64,000 bases of DNA from Hygrophila difformis (lineage: Eukaryota; Streptophyta; Magnoliopsida; Lamiales; Acanthaceae): assembly GCA_030278955.1 (NCBI GenBank), contig JAOANR010000002.1:21066057-21130056 (forward strand). The letters run 5' to 3'. The notes beneath the pieces were generated by a model, which worked only from the letters and a program-made list of their open reading frames with translations, had not been told where the DNA came from and searched no databases. The translations under genes and the position numbers were made by a program. Positions 10,707 through 22,875 of the stretch are shown here, one piece after another (position 1 is the first letter of the stretch; the number at the start of each line of letters is the position of its first letter).

Positions 10707-11290
10707 TTATGGCGATTTGGAAGCTGGAGTAGAATTCCCCTGAAGTTCGTTGTTTACAGAAGACATCAACAACCATTTTACAACTGGTATAGTTTTAGTT
10801 GTTGTGTCTCCTGCATTTTAATGGGGTTTTGAGTTTGTGTTTAGGCTTTTCGGGATTAATCCTTTGTAAACACAATCCATGCATATCGTAGGTGTTTTTA
10901 TCACCACTGCGCTTGATTTGTTGAGTAGCTAGGATTCCCAAACACCATCTTAACATCTGCGGGTGAATAGCTTGCATTTGGGTAGATAGTTGATGCTCCC
11001 TTGTGTTTCTCTAGTCTAGGATGATTAGATAGAGAAGTTCACTGGAACGTAAGGATGTGTAAGATGTATTGATGTGTGATTCAATGGTTTGGGTGAATCT
11101 AGTGAAAACCTGGCTTGGAGCCCCCAGATGTAGATCAGTGGATCGAACTGGGTAACCAAATTCTTGGTGTTCTTATGTTTATTTCCGCACTCTGTTTTGT
11201 GTTCGCCTCGGGTTGTGGTTTGCAGGTTGTTGAGACATCGCTCAAACAACGCATACAGGGTTTTATCTATTAGCTTGGGCCTGTCAATAA

Positions 11291-13260
11291 CAAATAGCAT
11301 GATTAAGGGGTTTCAAAGCCATTAATTAAATTTAAATAAAGCATGCTAGTAGGCAATAAACAATTTAATTTAATTAACTAAATAAATTGCATAATTTAAA
11401 ATATGGATTCTAAATAATCATACATATAGCATAATTTAAATAAAAGCAATAAATAATTTAAATGAAAGCAATAAATAAATGTCTTTTAATTATCCCCAAT
11501 ACTCCAAGATTAGGTATTTCAAGTATTTCTCGATTGCATCGCAATCTCTACAAGTTTAGTTGGTAGTCCGGCGGCCGCAGCCGTATCTGCCATACCCAGT
11601 ACCACTCCGGAGCCTCGGAAAACCCATACGTATACTCCCGAGAGTGTAGGCCCAAAATATCTCACCGTTTTGGCATAATTTCACATATTTCAACACGATC
11701 GTCCAATCATGCATGACGTGTAAAGCTAGGATGGCACCCTGCAGAGCACTCACCCCTACATAGTTTTTAATCAAGTTGCAAAGGGGATTTTTTGAAAACG
11801 TTTGTTTAATAATTTCAAAAGAATTTTCACATGTTTGTGTAATAAAGGCCAATTTCACAAATTCAACAAGTTTCTCAAAATATAACTTTCATAAGTCGCT
11901 GCTCGCTCCACTATCATTAAAAAATTCATCTCAAGGCCAAAAATTCTGAAATTTGGATAGTAGCTCGTCAACACAGTAACGAACAAATTTCTTGTTTTAA
12001 GTTTTTCAATCCAGGTTAAGGAAACAAGCCAAAAATGTGAATTTGTACATAAACATTACTCTGCCCGAATTCAGAACGTAGCAGTTTTCAAAGATCTGAT
12101 TTTTAACATATCAAATGAACACCAAACTTGATAAAAGTTTACAGGGAGATTCACAACGCATAGATCTACAAGTTTCATGTTCAACTCAAGTCCTAATTCG
12201 GCCTAGATCTAGTGTCACTATTTCAAGACTAGAATTAAAGGCAGGTTTGTCTAGGTCGATTTTCGGGTATCAAATCCTAACAGAAAATTCTTAAATTGTT
12301 ATAGGACGTAGATCAGGATCTTAGGAACACATTTCATGTTTTGAGTTTTTCCGTATGAGCATGTTTAATGGTTCGAAAAATTCGTGCAAAGTTCTGTGCC
12401 GGTGTGAATAGATTTTTAGTTAGGGTTTCTTATTAAATCTTAATCATTTGGTCGTTTTTAATCACCCAAAACCACAGTAAGTGTTAACTTACTTGAATTG
12501 AATTATTCGGCTCATCTAGTTCAATGAAGTGGCCTCCTCGTTCACCGTTTGACTTCTAGATCCATCGAAATCTTCGTTCTTGATCCGGATAGGATTTTAG
12601 AAAGGAAGAAGAGGTCAAGTTAGATTCGTTTCGAATTCGAATGGGAAAGAATGGACAAAACCTTACCAACAACGATGAGAGCCTCAGAAATCATCCAAAT
12701 CTTGGTCCTTTACTGCCTTCGTGCCTCCGACGACTTAGGAATTAGGGTTTGAAACGTATAGAGATTTTCGAAGAGTTTGAAAAGTGTCCGGGGTCGAAGG
12801 AGAAGGGTATTTACAGACTTAGGAGACCCATAGGACGTCCAAGATCTATCTTGGAGTGTCTTGGGCCGAAAGATGTGCAACCGACGTCGAAAAATCCGAA
12901 ATCGGGCGAGAGAATCTCGCACGGGGCGTTTCTGCCCAGGTCGTGCGATCCGTCGGGCATTTTCTCCTCTCTTTCGGACTTCTGTCCTCCTATGTTCTTG
13001 GGCTCCGATTTTCGGGCTAATCTTTGGGCTCCAAATTCCAATCTTAATTTTATTCGGGCCTCAATTTAATTTCGGGTTTGAATTATTGAGTCCATGTGTA
13101 TTGGGTTTTCTTGGAACACTGTATTTAATTCATTTATCTTTAACTTTACTTCCTTCTTGGATTAAATTCCATTTTTATTTATTCTTTTAATTAATTATTT
13201 ATTTATTTATTTATTGTATTTATTTTATTTATTTAAGTTTTGAAATTCTCGGGTATTACA
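11291..13260 (-). repeat. Element G 3' LTR, truncated
   Basis: On the minus strand this starts TGTAATACCCGAG at 13260. It shares the (AAAT)n start, a TATA-like TGTAAATACCC near 12820, and the donor GTAAGTTAAC (plus-strand GTTAACTTAC at 12483-12492). About 410 bp at its far end, including the acceptor side of the putative intron, lies beyond copia H. The stretch 11500-11780 has no hairpin array like those of the other families. Confidence 0.85.
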
Positions 13261-13502
13261 GTCTACCCTCCTTAAGAATCAACTTCGTCCTCGAAGTTGC
13301 ATCTCGGCTTTTCTCGAGCTAAGAGCTAGGTCCTTTCGTTTATTTTATTATTTTGTGACTGAACTTAGAATTAAAATTTCTAAGTTGCCTACGTACCCTG
13401 TGAAGGGATCAAGCAATTACGTAGTTCAAAATAATTTGAATTTGTTTATTTATTTCGGACTAAAATACACGGTGTTACATCCTCTCCCCCTTAAGCTTAC
13501 AG
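13261..13502 (-). other. Element G 3' untranslated region with two polypurine tracts
   Basis: The tract next to the LTR (minus AAGGAGGGTAGAC, plus 13261-13273) is preceded by the hairpin CAACTTCG-agga-CGAAGTTG (13280-13299). A second tract, GGGGGAGAGGA (minus, 13480-13490), follows closely after the pol stop and is itself followed by TGTAACACC, which mimics an LTR start. Confidence 0.75.
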
Positions 13503-14267
13503 TTATGTCCCCATAACTGTGGTGGTGTCGGTTTGAAACAGGGTCGGGTATCCTTTCTTCATGTCGGATTCTAATTCCCATGTGGCTATTTCACTTTCAT
13601 TGTTCGACCAAAGAACCTTGACCATCTTCACGGTCTTATTTCTCGTTATTCTCTCCTTAACATCGAGAATTCGCACCGGAACTTCTTCATAAGTCAAATC
13701 ATCTTCGAGTTCAATCACTTCTGGCTGAAGTACATGTGTCGGGTCCGGCACATATTTCTTTAGTTGTGAGACATGAAATACATTATGTATTCGAGCCAAT
13801 TGTGGCAGTAAAGCCAGTCGGTAGGCTAGATTTCCGACTCGTTCTAGAATTTTATAAGGTCCTATGTATCGAGGACTTAACTTTCCTCGTTTTCCAAAGC
13901 GCATCACCCCCTTCATAGGTGATATCTTTAGCATGACCTTATATCCCACTTGAAACTCTAGGTCTTGTCGTCTCACGTCAGCATAACCCTTTTGACGGTC
14001 TTGAGCGGCTCTCATTTTCCCTTGAATCACTTTTATTTGTTGGGCCATATCTTCGACAAGTTATGGTCCCACTACCACAGTCTTATCGTTTTCTTCCCAA
14101 CTCAACGGGCTTCGGCACCTTCGTCCATACAATGCCTCGAACGGTGCCATGCCAATGCTAGCATGGTAGCTATTGTTGTAGGAAAACTCAATTAAGGGTA
14201 AATGATTTTCCCAACTTCCCTTAAACTCCAATACACAAGGTTTGGATTGTTCTCTCGGTTTGTCCAT
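13503..14267 (-). pseudogene. Element G pol 3' part: integrase C-terminus and chromodomain
   Basis: This encodes the end of integrase (IEFSYNNSYHASIGMAPFEA, ALYGRRCRSP), the GPY/F-like module (RYIGPYKILERVGNLAYRL), VFHVSQLKKYVPDP and a C-terminal chromodomain ending at the pol stop 13503-13505. A TAA codon at about 14058-14060 interrupts the frame, and a frameshift near 14240 separates it from the upstream integrase core. Chromodomains of this type direct chromovirus integration to particular chromatin. No other copy with this module is complete here. Confidence 0.88.
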
Positions 14268-15723
14268 CCGTCATCGGGTGGAATGCAGTGCTCATTTTGA
14301 TTTGAGTACCGAAAGCTTTTTGTAACTCCGTCCAAAAGTGAGAGACAAATCTACTGTCTCTATCAGAAATGATGTCATGTGGTACGCCATGTCGTCGTAC
14401 CACATTATCGATGTAGGCTCGGGCCAATTGGCCCATAGTCCACATGTCCTTCATCAGGATAAATATGACCGTCTTTGTTAGCCAATCCACTATCACCCAG
14501 ATCTTATTCATTCCTTTAGGCGAACGTGGTAATCCCGAGACAAAGTCCATCGAGATGTTATCCCACTTCCAACTTGGAATCTCCAGTGGTTGCATCAACC
14601 CTAAGCGTTTATGTCGCACTGCTTTAACCCTTTGGAAGGTGAGACATTTTGCCACGAAGTATGCCACTTCCTTCTTCATTCCCGGCCACCAATAGATCTT
14701 TTTCTGATCCTTATAGAGTTTGTCACCAACAGGATGCACTGAATATGGCGTGTTATGTCCTTCCTCCATCAATCGCTGTTTCAGCTCAACGCACTTCTGA
14801 GGCACACAACATCTTCTCTTGAAGCGAATGCTTCCGTCCTCGTGGATAACAAATCCTATTGCCTTGCCCTCGGCAATACTCGTCTTTACCCTCTCCAACT
14901 TGACATCGCCCGGTTGAGCGAGTCTTATCTCTTCAAAAATTGGAGTCCCCGCAACCATTGTGTTGACCATCTCACTCACTGTGCCAGGATGCACAAGTTC
15001 CATATCCAATCTTGCCAAATCCATGTAGAATGCTGGCGGAATCACCAACGAGTGTGCCACATGTTGGGTCTTCCGACTTAAGGCATCGGCTACCACATTC
15101 GCTTTCCCCTCGTGGTAGGATATCTCCAAGTCATAATCCTTGATGAGCTCCAACCATCTTCGCTGCCTCAAATTCAACTCCTTTTGAGTGAATATATATT
15201 TCCGACTCTTGTGATCGGTGAACATTCGACACTTTCGCCCATAAAGATAGTGTCTCCATATCTTCAAAGCGAAAACGACAACTGCCAATTCCAAGTCGTG
15301 TGTCGGGTAGTTCTCCTCGTGGGGTTTCAATTGGCGTGATGCATATGCAACGACCTTCGAGTCTTGCAGAACGCATCCTAATCCTTTCTTCAAAGCATCA
15401 CTGTAAACTTCGAAGTTACCATTCTCTGATGGTAGTGTCAGTACGGGTGTAGTCGTGAGTCGTTTCTTTAGTTCTTGAAATGCAGTCTCACACGCGTCGG
15501 TCCACTCGTACTTTACTCCATTCTTCAGTAGCTGGGTTAAAGGACGTGCAATTTTTGAGAAGTCCTTCACAAATCGTCTATAATACCCAGCCAATCCAAG
15601 AAAACTCCTTATTTTCGTTGGGCTCGTCGGCGCTGCCCATTCTGTCACGGCGGAAACTTTCGCCAAGTCCACTGAAACTCCATCAGCGGATACTATGTGT
15701 CCAAGAAATGCTACTTCCTTCAA
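14221..15723 (-). pseudogene. Element G pol middle part: RT end, RNase H and integrase core
   Basis: An uninterrupted stretch of about 500 codons holds the RT thumb ([26 protein letters not shown]), RNase H ([43 protein letters not shown]), the integrase zinc module (H...H...[10 protein letters not shown], where the second Cys of CxxC is Phe) and the DDE core ([28 protein letters not shown]). It is bounded upstream by a stop and downstream by a frameshift near 14240. The lost zinc ligand and the breaks on both sides argue against function. Confidence 0.9.
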
Positions 15724-16615
15724 TCAAAAATCGCATTTGGACAACTTGCCATAGAGTTGATTCTTTCTCAAGATCCCCAACACTTGATGTAGATGTTGGG
15801 AATGCGCTTCCTCGCTCTTCGAGTAGATCAGAATGTCGTAGATGAACACTACCACACACTGATCAAGTAATTCTCAAAACACATTGTTCATGAGATTCAT
15901 GAACATTGCATGAGCGTTTGTTAACCCAAAGGATAACACTGTGAACTCATAGTGGCCATAACGAGTTCGAAACCCCGTCTTCGGAATGTCTTTCTCGGCG
16001 ATCCTCAATTGGTGATACCAAGATCGCAAATCGATCTTCGAGAACACCGAAGCTTCCTTAATTGATCGAATAAGTCCTCGATCCTCGGCAAGGGATACTT
16101 ATTCTTGATGGTCACTTGGTTTAGTCCCCTGTAATCAATGCAAAGACGTAATCCTCCGTCTTTCTTCTTAGCGAATAAAATCGGTGCTCCCCATGGAGAA
16201 GTACTCGGTCTTATGTATCCTTTCGCCAATAGTTCTTCGAGTTGCTCCTTCAAATCCTTCATCTCCAATGCCGCCATCCGATACAGAGCTTTTGAGACAG
16301 GCTCTGTTCCCGGAATGAGATCTATGGTGAATTCAAGATCTCGTTTAGGTGGCATGCCTGGAACGTTTTCAGGAAACACGTCCGGGTATTCTCTTACCAC
16401 TGGAATGTTGTCAACCTTGTTCTCTTCCGCCTCAAGGTTGTGAACGTAGCACGCACACAATTCATACCCCTTACGCATCAAGTTAGTTTGAGGGCACTAA
16501 CGATTTTGTTGCTCCTCTTAGGGGGTTGAGAGGAAAAGATAACTCTCATTCCCCTACTTTTTGACAGGGTGATCTTTTGCTTCTGACATTCGGTCACCGC
16601 TTTATACTGGGACAA
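15724..16615 (-). pseudogene. Element G protease end and reverse transcriptase (broken)
   Basis: Right after gag, the Trp of GMDW is a TAG stop (16616-16618). RT continues in pieces. 16005-16481 holds [31 protein letters not shown] and [21 protein letters not shown] frameshift near 16060 leads into the palm ([19 protein letters not shown]). TGA at 15874-15876 replaces Arg, and the catalytic FIDD reads FIYD, with Tyr at 15838-15840, so the enzyme would be inactive even without the breaks. Confidence 0.85.
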
Positions 16616-18178
16616 CTAATCCATTCCCAGTATAATGTCAAAGTCCCTTAAGTTAAATTCTACTAAGTTTGCGAAGAATTCTACGTTCTTGATTACTATA
16701 GGAATTCCGTCATATCGTTTAGAGCAAGGTACTACTTCTCCTGAAGGCAGTTGAATTCCTAAGCTAATTATGTTGCACTTAGGTAGATCTAACTCAGACA
16801 CTACTCTTGATGCTATGATCGAGCAACTGGCTCCAGAATCAAATAAAACTTTAAGGGGTGTATTTAAAACGTGAAATGTACCTGCCATCACTTCTCCCTG
16901 TGCAGGCACGTCCGCTTGGTTGATCACGTTGAGTCGTCCCATAGGGCGTCCTTGATTGCCCTGCTGATTCAGATTCGGCTGCTGATTCTGCTGCTGATTC
17001 TGTTGTTGATGCTGCTGAGGGTGCTGGTTCTGGTTAGGATTATTCTTCGGGGGTCTGTACCCTTGATTATTTCCATTTTGTCCATTTTGATTTTGAGGCT
17101 GCACCGGCCCCATGACCAAATCCTCTCTCTTCGTGATGTTCTCCAACCTAGTCCGACATTCCCGACTCTGGTGACTCATCTGGCCACATCGGTAGCACGC
17201 ACCTTGCTGAGGGCAACCCCTCGCCAGATGAGGCCTGCCAAACCTTGGGCACTGTGGCACTGGATCTCCTTGGTTGAACCTTATTCCATTGTTCATTTGT
17301 TGTGGCCTATTCGGCCCTCCCCGATACTCGATCCACCTAGTGTTGTTCTCATTTCTTGTGTACCGATTTCTTTTATCCTGGAGACCCCGGCTGGACTCCC
17401 CACTCACTCTCCTTTTGACTTGCTGTACTCGTGCCACTGCCACAGCAGGATCGTACACTGCCTGCAAGTCGAGGTAGTGGACCCCTGTGATCACTTCGCA
17501 TATCGCCACATTCAAGCCCATCTCGAACTTCTGGGCTTTCTCCACATCCGTAGGTACTAATCTCGGTGCAAAACATACCAACTCCTTGAACCGAGTGTAA
17601 TACTCCTGTACAGTCTGCCCGCCTTGTTTCAGTGACAGAAACTCCTCGTACATGGCCGCCTTTGTACTCAGAGGGTAAAATCGGTCCCTGAGTAGTTCCA
17701 TCTTCTCAGTCCACGAGTAAGGCTCCTCGTCCTCTGTTAGCTTTTCCTGGTTGGCTTGCCACCAATCGTCTGCTTTGCCTCCCAAATAATATGAGGCGAC
17801 GTGTACCTTCTCCCCTTCCGGGCACTTGACCGCGCTTAGCAACTTGTCAAAGGTCCTAATCCACTCCTCCAATTTCGCCGGATCCTCCTCACCAGCGTAG
17901 TGGGGTGGCTGGTAAGGATTCACCATTGCTAGATAATTAATGCGAGCCTGGGGCGGAGGTACCGCTGCGGCTTGCCCTTGATTAACTTGCGCGTTACCCT
18001 GCGCAATCAGGACCTCCTCTATCGTCCGAAGACGATCGCCCACATTGTTCGGTGCGGGGGCGTCTTGCGCACCTTGGCTTTGTGCTCCTACTGGTTGAGC
18101 TGGTTTTGTGTTATTCGGTGGTACTTCATTAGTAGGTTGGCGAGCAGGCTGGTTTCTTGGTCTACCTCTTGGTGCCAT
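16616..18178 (-). CDS. Element G gag, with zinc knuckles and protease active site
   Basis: About 520 codons from ATG 18178 (MAPRGRPRNQ). Residues ~60-250 form the retrotransposon Gag capsid domain (EEWIRTFDKLL, DDWWQ, WTEKMELLRDRFYP, QTVQEYYTRFKELV). Two zinc knuckles lie near residue 310-345: the first has lost a Cys (CPRF), the second (CYRCGQMSHQSREC) is a complete CX2CX4HX4C. A Gln/Asn-rich linker precedes the protease motif [11 protein letters not shown]. The frame stops at a TAG in place of the GMDW Trp. Gag packages RNA in the cytoplasmic particle. The structural part is intact by eye; expression is unknown. Confidence 0.85.
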   Translation of the reverse strand: MAPRGRPRNQPARQPTNEVPPNNTKPAQPVGAQSQGAQDAPAPNNVGDRLRTIEEVLIAQGNAQVNQGQAAAVPPPQARINYLAMVNPYQPPHYAGEEDPAKLEEWIRTFDKLLSAVKCPEGEKVHVASYYLGGKADDWWQANQEKLTEDEEPYSWTEKMELLRDRFYPLSTKAAMYEEFLSLKQGGQTVQEYYTRFKELVCFAPRLVPTDVEKAQKFEMGLNVAICEVITGVHYLDLQAVYDPAVAVARVQQVKRRVSGESSRGLQDKRNRYTRNENNTRWIEYRGGPNRPQQMNNGIRFNQGDPVPQCPRFGRPHLARGCPQQGACYRCGQMSHQSRECRTRLENITKREDLVMGPVQPQNQNGQNGNNQGYRPPKNNPNQNQHPQQHQQQNQQQNQQPNLNQQGNQGRPMGRLNVINQADVPAQGEVMAGTFHVLNTPLKVLFDSGASCSIIASRVVSELDLPKCNIISLGIQLPSGEVVPCSKRYDGIPIVIKNVEFFANLVEFNLRDFDIILGMD

Positions 18179-18551
18179 TCTGTTACAAACAGGTATAGAC
18201 TAGATTACAAAAGTTTGGATAGACCGTTTGAAACAGGGAATCAAGAAGTCATATATCAAATCAAGTGTTAAATGTACGCCCGGATGTAGCATTTAAGGCT
18301 ACGATTTTTTTTAGGGTTCAGGGTTCAGGTTTCAGGGTTCAGGGTTTAGGGTTTTGGATCAGGGGCTTTCAAGTTTTTTTTTAGCCACCAAAATATTTGG
18401 AATTTAGGGAATTTTAAATAAATGGATAAGTAAATAAATAAAACTTGTATTTTATTTCTTAAAAAATTTTTATACAAGTGAGAGGATGTACAAGAATGAA
18501 ACTGTTTACTTAGCAAAAATAGTATTTAATAAAAATAGAATCCCTAAGGAT
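18179..18551 (-). other. Element G leader between ORF0 and gag, telomere-like tract
   Basis: No gene is present. Plus-strand 18311-18355 is a run of AGGGTTC/AGGGTTT units, i.e. minus-strand CCCTAAA/CCCTGAA, close to the plant telomere repeat. A similar CCCTAAACCCTAAA lies at the same place in element E (61385-61400). Confidence 0.7.
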
Positions 18552-18610
18552 CTAAGCTCCTTCCGGCAGTGTAGCAGGGTCTTCCACTGGGTCTTCCTCC
18601 ACTGGGTCTC
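18552..18610 (-). pseudogene. C-terminal end of pre-gag ORF0 in element G, cut by element C
   Basis: The minus frame reads DPVEEDPVEDPATLPEGA and then TAG (18552-18554). It matches the ends of ORF0 in E (DEDDPMEDPTTYPSQA) and D (DEDDPIEDVPA) in sequence and position. The rest was separated by the insertion of C at 18611. GTCTC (18606-18610) would be one copy of the C target duplication. Confidence 0.65.
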
Positions 18611-21188
18611 TGAAACTTTTGACAGATTTGCATAACACGAGTATTTTCTAAAGTAGAAATAAGAATTTTAATCCCGGCTTTGATTTTTATTTAATGAAAC
18701 CACTTTATGAAGATGGAGTTGGGATTAGGGATATATTTATAGATTGTCACGTTTTTATTTACTCGTGTTAAGAAACTGTGCCCCCGAAAGCGCACCGAGT
18801 CAAAAATTGCAGTAATTTATAGTAAGACCGAATCGTTCACTGGAGGATGTGCGATAGAAGCAGGGCCCACGTCGTTTACTAAGATTTTCCACTCGGTTAC
18901 TCGATTCAAGTTTTTCAATAATTTCTAATAACTACTTGACATAATTTAAACTAGATTATGAAAGCAATTAAGATTAATCTACGAAGCAAGTAAATTCTAT
19001 TCTAAGGAAGCGATAAAGTTATTCTAAGAAAGCAATAAAATATATTCTACGAAAATGGTAAAAAATATACTAAGCTATCTATCACTAATCTAGAAAAGCA
19101 GATTTAAAGTTGAGACAGAAGGGACAGGGAGAAAAGAATAAAGATTGGACAAGATTCAGATGAAACACAATTAAACTTCCATTGTAATACACAGATCTTT
19201 GTTTGGGGTAATCCTTCAGTTAGCTAACTCTCATGTTTTCTATACCATGTTCCCTTTAACAGACAGGTACTTACAGTAAGAATTTACTTGTTCTTAAGAA
19301 ATCAAAGTCTAAGATATCACAAACTCTTAACTCCCATCGCAATGCCTTGCGAGGGTATGTTAGTCCCCTGTGGTGGACAAGCAACACCTAACAAATCATT
19401 AGTTGAGTTGCCAAGTACTGCTATCATTCCCCCATGTCACGCCCAAAGATTCTAATCAAGCCTGAACTATCCCTTAACTATCAGTCCTAGTAGCAGTTAC
19501 ACAACTCTCAATACAACCGAGTGACCTCTAACGAAAACATTTAAAAGAAAGCCATAAAGAAAGCGTTTAAAAATCCTATCACTCGGAAGTTTTTTTGAAA
19601 GTCTGACCCTGGTAGTGAAAGACAGCCTCCAGTCAGAATGACCGGGTGTGGATCAAGAATTTCCGACTCTCGGTGAACCGCTCGCAGTGTTCACTTGCTT
19701 TCGGATGGTTATGAGATACAAACTAATGAAACGAACTAATAAATTAGTTCGTTCCGGATGCACTCACCCAGGACTCAAAAATAATGCTTTGGCAGAGGAG
19801 GATAGCAGTTGAAAGAATACTCAACCCTACCTTAGAAAATAACCAAGGCCCATATGTTGTTCCTCTAGCATTATTCATCACACCTTATCTCAGTCCAAGT
19901 GGTCCTGATTCAGTGCCATGTTTAATACAAGATTTCCAACACACAGCAATTTTGGAAAATAATTGATGTTTGAAAATCATTCCCTAAACAGGTACTAGAC
20001 TCTCAATTAAAATACAGATCCTTTCAGTCTAGGTGAGACCTAATCGCTGACTCTGCTTCTAATTTCCCAAAATCAACCCCCAGTAGAATATGAATTAGTC
20101 ATAACTGTGGAATTTATCCCTTACTCAGATCCGGATTTTATAAATGAATTTTTGTTGGAAATTTATTGTGAGACGTCTGATTAAGATCAAGACTCCTGTG
20201 TCCAAGGGAAGGATCCCAAAATAATGAGACCACAGTATTTACATAATAATATCATGCATAATTTTATAAGGGAGTGTAAAATTAAATTAACCCAAAATAT
20301 AAGGTGGGTTTAGACAGAACGTGAAACACAGAGATGAAATAGCCGGCAATAAGAAGAATTTTGGCTAAAGAAATGACAAAATAATTAGGGTTAATTGGAT
20401 TGCAGTTATCTGTGGTCCAGTTCCCTAATCATTAAGGTGAGATGATTTTAGACAGCAGAAGACCTTAAACGACAGTGATCGCTATCATCAAGACTTCTAC
20501 TATCTGTGAAATGAGAGAAAAACCTACATATTTTCTCACTGTAGTACTATTCAGACAGTGTTGATCGACACTATTGGATAATATTACAGCTCAAAATTCA
20601 GGTTTGAAAATAAGATAAAGAAAAGGAAACTGTATCCGGATAGGAGTCAGCTGAGCAGCTATTATAATCCCGGATGGACGAACCGCCAAGGCTTCCACCG
20701 ACCACTATCCGAACCATGCAAAATAACATCTAGTAATTAATATACAGACCACGAGCTAGTTTATCCGTGTGGGAATACCCGCCAACATTAGTCTGTTATA
20801 TCTCTTACTAGCTGTTTCACACAACACGGAAAAGACAAAATAAATAAAGAACATATTTTTGGGTCATCTTGCATGAGAGACATTGGTTTCTCATGCAAGG
20901 ACATGGAAATGGTTCCATGATTACTCTTTATGTCTAAATAATCACTCATTCCATAATTAATTAATTACAGTCCGGATTATATACTTAGATCATTAGAGTT
21001 CAATCATGTGTAGAATAATCTTTCAATGAGGAATTGAACAAAGTTCTTTATATCAAATTAATCATGGGTTGAGATCATTAGATTTCAACCTCAAAATGTC
21101 AATACAAAGGTTCAATTAATTAATGGGGAGAGATGGAGAATGAAAATTTGGCAAGAAGGTGCCATGCATGTCATGAGACAGAGTTTGT

Positions 21189-21610
21189 GTCGTGAACCGT
21201 GGGTCCACGACAGGGGGATCACGACAGAGAGGTGGGAAATAAGAGAAATTGGATATTTTGAAAATTAGGGTTTGTTGTGTCGCTAGACAAAATCCGTGTC
21301 GCTAGGCGTGACCTCGCGACAAGGGTCTAGCAACACAAGGTTTGAAAATTCAACAAGGGCATAATTCCTGGTCGCGGAACAAGGGGTGTGTCGCGGACCG
21401 TGGGTCCGCGACAGGGGTTTCGCGACAGAGCCCTTCCAGAATAAAATTGCAAGCATTTGGGTCCTCGGTCGCTAATCAAAGGTTGTGTCGCGAACCGTGG
21501 GTTCGCGACAGGATTGCCTCGCGATAGAGGGTTTTAAAAGTTATCAACAAGTGTTCTTTGGCACTCATGTCACTAAACTGCCTTCCTGTCGCTAGACGTG
21601 GTCTCGCGAC
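21189..21610. repeat. CG-rich covarying hairpins in C 3' LTR
   Basis: Inverted repeats with a constant GTG loop: GTCGCGGACC-gtg-GGTCCGCGAC (21390-21412), GTCGCGAACC-gtg-GGTTCGCGAC (21487-21509), GTCGCTAGAC-gtg-GTCTCGCGAC (21588-21610), and imperfect ones at 21189-21211 and near 21296. Outer arms (GTCGCG/CGCGAC) are fixed and inner arms vary in a paired way. The surroundings are AT-rich. Confidence 0.88.
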
Positions 21611-22335
21611 AGGAAGTGGCTAGCGACATGAGTGTGTTCAGGACACATGTCAGAAAAGTAAAGTGGACAGTGGCATGCATTACGCGTGATCTCACCCATT
21701 TCGGATTCAAAAGTTAAACTAAGCTTAAAGTAACCGAACATAATTTGAATCTAGCTAGAACATGCTTCAACATAAAGGAGAATAAGACAAGATTTAAAAT
21801 AACGCAGACCCTAATCTAGGTTTGATCACTCATATGCATGTAACATTATCCAAATAGAAAATCACCAAACAGTGACATAAAATGGGAAATAAGGTCAAAT
21901 GACCCAAAAGAAAAGGAAAGCAGTGATAAATCCATGGGGTGTGAAACCCATTTCATGATTTTTGGGACACATTTCAAGAATATTCTCCCATTTTATTAGT
22001 GGGTTTGTTAATACCCATCATTTTGGATATTACAAAACCCTAAACACAAGTTTAATACAAGAAAACAAAATGTAAACTCTGGCTATCTAGGCTAAAACTG
22101 AAAACTAAACTAAGCTAAACTAATGCTAGTGCATGAATTAAATAATACAAAAATAAAGCTAAGCTAACCTAACCTAAAAGAAAACTACCTACAAACTGAG
22201 CTCCAACTTGTCTTCAAGAACGTGTTTTCTGATTCAAAAACACTCTTTCTCAAGGGAATCACCTCATATTTATAGAAGTGAAACCCTAGGCCCATGGGCC
22301 TTGGTCTGAAGCCCATTGTGTCTCAAGACATCACA

Positions 22336-22590
22336 CACATCACATTGTGTCGCGGAACAACACTGCATGTGGCAAGGCTTCTCGACAGGGTCTTGGTCTT
22401 CAATTTGTGTATCTGTGTCGCTAGCCATGCCTGTGTCGCGAGGGCATGGATCGCGACCGGGGTATCGCGACCGGGAATTGGGGACATGGCTTCTTCTCCA
22501 GTTGCTGCTTGTTGTGTCGCCAAACCTTCCTGTGTCGCGAGGTCATGGACCGCGACACAGGACTTCCGCGACCGGGTATTCCTGGACACA
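22336..22590. repeat. Second CG-rich hairpin-related cluster in C 3' LTR
   Basis: Degenerate relatives of the same unit, such as GTGTCGCGAGGTCATGGACC followed by GCGACAC near 22533-22558 and GTCGCGAGGGCATGGATCGC near 22435. They lie in the transcribed part of U3/R, just upstream of the LTR edge. Confidence 0.75.
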
Positions 22591-22875
22591 CTGAATTGGG
22601 CCAGATGGGCCAAAGTTACTCTTTTTTTGTGGGCTTTCTCTATCTTTTCCCATCTTTTTCATTCCTTTTTCTTTTCTTTTCTTTTTCTCATGTTTTTGGA
22701 TTTTTCTGACATAAATACATATTTATGCATTTTTCATACCAGCTTATTATTTTTACAATTATGCATAAATCAGTCCAATTCAACTGCTTTCTTATTCAAT
22801 ATAAGACCGGAATGCGATCAAATGCCCGTTTTAGACACGGAAATGGATTGAAAATAATGGTCATTTCTGGCCATT

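Larger units (their letters stand above)
1..11290 (+). mobile_element. Element H: Sirevirus-like Ty1/copia retrotransposon, 3' part, split by element A
   Basis: The window opens inside the pol gene of a copia element. It runs through RT/RNase H, an extra downstream ORF, a polypurine tract and a 3' LTR. The order of domains and the phrase GELSFFLGLQ place it in the Sirevirus (SIRE/Maximus) group of Ty1/copia, whose members often carry an extra ORF between pol and the 3' LTR. Pol and the extra ORF both carry nonsense and frameshift damage, so the element is dead. Element A (4114-10706) is inserted in its 3' LTR. H itself lies in the LTR of element G, since G-type LTR sequence resumes at about 11299. 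The right edge is accurate to about 10 bp; gag, integrase and the 5' LTR lie outside the window. Confidence 0.85.
3848..11290 (+). repeat. Copia H 3' LTR, split by element A (3848-4113 and 10707-11290)
   Basis: The LTR starts with TGTTAGGGATATC right after the polypurine tract. A TATA box (TATAAATAC) lies at about 4015-4022. The first piece ends at 4113. The rest resumes after element A at 10707 with the duplicated TTATG and runs to about 11290. Together the pieces make about 850 bp. No second copy is in the window, so the right edge is inferred from where G-type LTR sequence resumes. Confidence 0.7.
11291..18610 (-). mobile_element. Element G: decayed Tekay/Del-type Ty3/gypsy chromovirus
   Basis: Read on the minus strand: pre-gag ORF0 end, gag, protease, RT, RNase H, integrase, chromodomain, 3' untranslated region, polypurine tract and 3' LTR. 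The left part of the 3' LTR is cut by copia H and the 5' end is cut at 18610 by element C. The chromodomain signature (YEEVPVRILD...RNKTVKMVKVLW...ATWELE) and long LTR fit the Tekay/Del lineage. Several nonsense and frameshift mutations and a lost RT aspartate mean it is inactive. It probably resembles the parent type that mobilised the shorter elements A, B and F. Confidence 0.9.

Noticed and set aside
18311..18355. Interstitial telomere as a chromosome fusion scar
   Set aside because: The tract is short and degenerate and recurs at the same place in element E, so it belongs to the element.
22601..22700. Pyrimidine-rich stretch as the polypurine tract of C
   Set aside because: It lies about 200 bp inside the LTR and is not next to a TG edge; the motif at 22876-22893 fits better.
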